Of a stretch of DNA of 7,656 nt, positions 6,567 through 7,656 are shown piece after piece; the stretch's first letter is position 1; the number at the start of each line of letters is the position of its first letter. Origin of the DNA: CAIZGX01 sp044371675 (lineage in GTDB: Bacteria > Bacteroidota > Bacteroidia > Flavobacteriales_D > Sanyastnellaceae); the NCBI GenBank assembly GCA_044371675.1, contig JBILTF010000095.1, forward strand, positions 1-7,656. The letters run 5' to 3'. Both the position numbers and the translations under genes were made by a program. The notes under the pieces are model-generated. The model worked only from the letters and a program-made list of their open reading frames with translations. It was not told where the DNA came from and did not search any database.

Positions 6567-7656
6567 ATGTTAACCCTCGCACTACTTCTTATACCCGCAT
6601 TCTTCGGACTGATGATGTTCCTATCATCTGATTTATCGAAGAAGTTTGCATGGGCCGGTTCTTTAATCAATGCAGCTCTTGCCATTGGTGCCGCTGTTGC
6701 CGTTTCATACGGAAAAACAGAAATGCTTGAATTCGATGGTGGAAACATTGCTCCGCTTGGCGCACACTTCGCACTTTCGTTGAATGCAACCAGCATCTTG
6801 TTGGTTATGTTGAATGCATGCCTTCTTCCATTCATTGTTCATGTGGCTAGCAGACATGAAATGCGCAATGCTTCGACATTCCTTTCATTAATTCTCTTCA
6901 TGTCTTCTGCTATGATGGGTGCGTTTTTAGCGAATGATTCGTTTTTGTTCTACATCTGTTACGAAGCAGCATTGGTGCCGATTTACTTCATTATTCTACA
7001 ATGGAGCACCGCTGAAAACAAAAGCAAAATTGTGTTGAAGTTCTTCGTCTACACACTCTTCGCTTCGTTGTTCATGTTGTTCTCGTTGTTGTATGTTCGT
7101 CAGTTCGCAGACAGCTTCTTAATCTCAGACATGATTGCCGCTGGATCGAAACTTTCTCAGCACGAACAAGTGTGGGTATTCGCAGGATTCTTCATTGCCT
7201 TCGCAGTGAAAATTCCAATCTTCCCTTTTCACACATGGCAGCCGAACACCTACAAGGCAGCGCCTACAGCAGGTACCATGTTGCTTGCAGCAGTTATGTT
7301 GAAGATGGCCACTTACGGATTGCTTCGCATTACCATGCCTATGGTTCCTGCGGGAGCAGAGAATGCAGACTGGGCCATGTGGTTGTGCGTGATTAGCATC
7401 ATCTACGCTTCATTCATAGCGTTGGACCAGACCAGCTTCAAACTATTAATTGCGTATTCTTCTATTGCTCACGTGGGCATGATTGCGCTTGGAATTTTAG
7501 CAAATGGAAATACCGCTTATGAAGGCGCATTGATTGAAATGGTTTCTCACGGAGCCATTGCAGTTGGATTGTTCTTCATTGCAGATATGATTGAGTCGCG
7601 TGTTGGACACGACCAATTCAACAAGTTGGGCGGACTTCGTGAAAAGCATCCGGCAT
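6567..7656 (+). CDS. nuoM: NADH-quinone oxidoreductase subunit M (middle antiporter-like subunit), 3' partial
   Basis: Antiporter-like membrane subunit between NuoL and NuoN. The reading frame runs open from the ATG at 6567, six bases after nuoL, to the right edge; 363 residues are visible out of about 480-510 expected. The start gives a hydrophobic N-terminus (M-L-T-L-A-L-L-L-I-P) typical of NuoM. Key residues seen: Glu133 in I-C-Y-E-A-A-L-V-P-I-Y-F (helix-5 glutamate), Lys215 in V-K-I-P-I-F-P-F-H-T-W, the A-P-T-A-G-T motif at 232-237, Lys246 in M-L-K-M, L-I-A-Y-S-S-I-A-H-V-G at 294-304, and S-H-G at 327-329. The family's usual W-L-P-D-A-H reads W-Q-P-N-T-Y here, and the D-x-K-K before L-I-A-Y-S-S reads S-F-K-L. 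NuoN could be mistaken for this gene, but the position after nuoL and the HTW/APTAG context favour NuoM. The terminal lysine or glutamate of the channel lies beyond the window. Confidence 0.95.
   Translation, partial: MLTLALLLIPAFFGLMMFLSSDLSKKFAWAGSLINAALAIGAAVAVSYGKTEMLEFDGGNIAPLGAHFALSLNATSILLVMLNACLLPFIVHVASRHEMRNASTFLSLILFMSSAMMGAFLANDSFLFYICYEAALVPIYFIILQWSTAENKSKIVLKFFVYTLFASLFMLFSLLYVRQFADSFLISDMIAAGSKLSQHEQVWVFAGFFIAFAVKIPIFPFHTWQPNTYKAAPTAGTMLLAAVMLKMATYGLLRITMPMVPAGAENADWAMWLCVISIIYASFIALDQTSFKLLIAYSSIAHVGMIALGILANGNTAYEGALIEMVSHGAIAVGLFFIADMIESRVGHDQFNKLGGLREKHPA

Larger units (their letters stand above)
1..7656 (+). other. nuo operon segment, nuoF to nuoM
   Basis: Eight collinear complex I genes in the standard bacterial order, with junctions of 16, 5, 12, -4, 2, 3 and 6 bases. 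No gap is large enough for a promoter plus terminator, and I see no hairpin followed by a T-run at any junction, so a single transcript is likely; its promoter must lie upstream of the window. The order predicts nuoA-nuoE to the left and nuoN to the right. Confidence 0.9.

Noticed and set aside
6500..6835. 111-residue minus-strand frame across the nuoL/nuoM junction
   Set aside because: It is antisense to the NuoL C-terminal anchor and the NuoM N-terminal helices, with no independent support.
7172..7396. 74-residue + strand frame near the right end
   Set aside because: It overlaps nuoM in another frame; the nuoM frame is open throughout and carries the conserved VKIPIFPFHTW and APTAG motifs.

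Overview
The window is one uninterrupted stretch of a respiratory complex I (NADH:quinone oxidoreductase, nuo) operon, all on the + strand. It reads nuoF (5' end cut off), nuoG, nuoH, nuoI, nuoJ, nuoK, nuoL, nuoM (3' end cut off). Every gene was identified from cofactor or proton-channel motifs readable in the translation. There are no RNA genes, mobile elements, CRISPR arrays or unassigned gaps; the longest non-coding stretch is 16 bases.

The likely source is a member of the Bacteroidota, probably flavobacterium-like or a related aquatic lineage. Three things point there. NuoG is very short (339 residues) and lacks the large molybdopterin-oxidoreductase-like domain of the E. coli type. No start codon has a clear Shine-Dalgarno sequence; instead A sits at -3 before six of the seven visible starts. 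The NuoH, NuoL and NuoM sequences also have a Bacteroidota flavour. This placement is inference; no 16S or other marker gene is present.

Layout: bases 1-1159 hold the NADH/FMN/4Fe-4S subunit NuoF; 1176-2195 the multi-cluster electron-wire subunit NuoG; 2201-3229 the quinone-site membrane subunit NuoH; 3242-3832 the two-cluster ferredoxin-like NuoI; 3829-4338 NuoJ; 4341-4658 NuoK; 4662-6560 the distal antiporter-like subunit NuoL; 6567-7656 the first 363 residues of the antiporter-like NuoM. Gaps are 16, 5, 12, -4 (overlap), 2, 3 and 6 bases, so co-transcription and translational coupling are likely. nuoA-E are expected upstream and nuoN downstream, outside the window.

Together the products take electrons from NADH (NuoF), pass them along iron-sulfur clusters (NuoF, NuoG, NuoI) to quinone at the NuoH interface, and couple this to ion translocation through NuoH, J, K, L and M. 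This is core metabolism, and I see no new multi-gene system. The points worth a second look are inside the proteins: a rearranged four-cysteine site at the end of the short NuoG, unusual residues in NuoM channel motifs, a histidine-rich segment in NuoL, and the Kozak-like translation starts.
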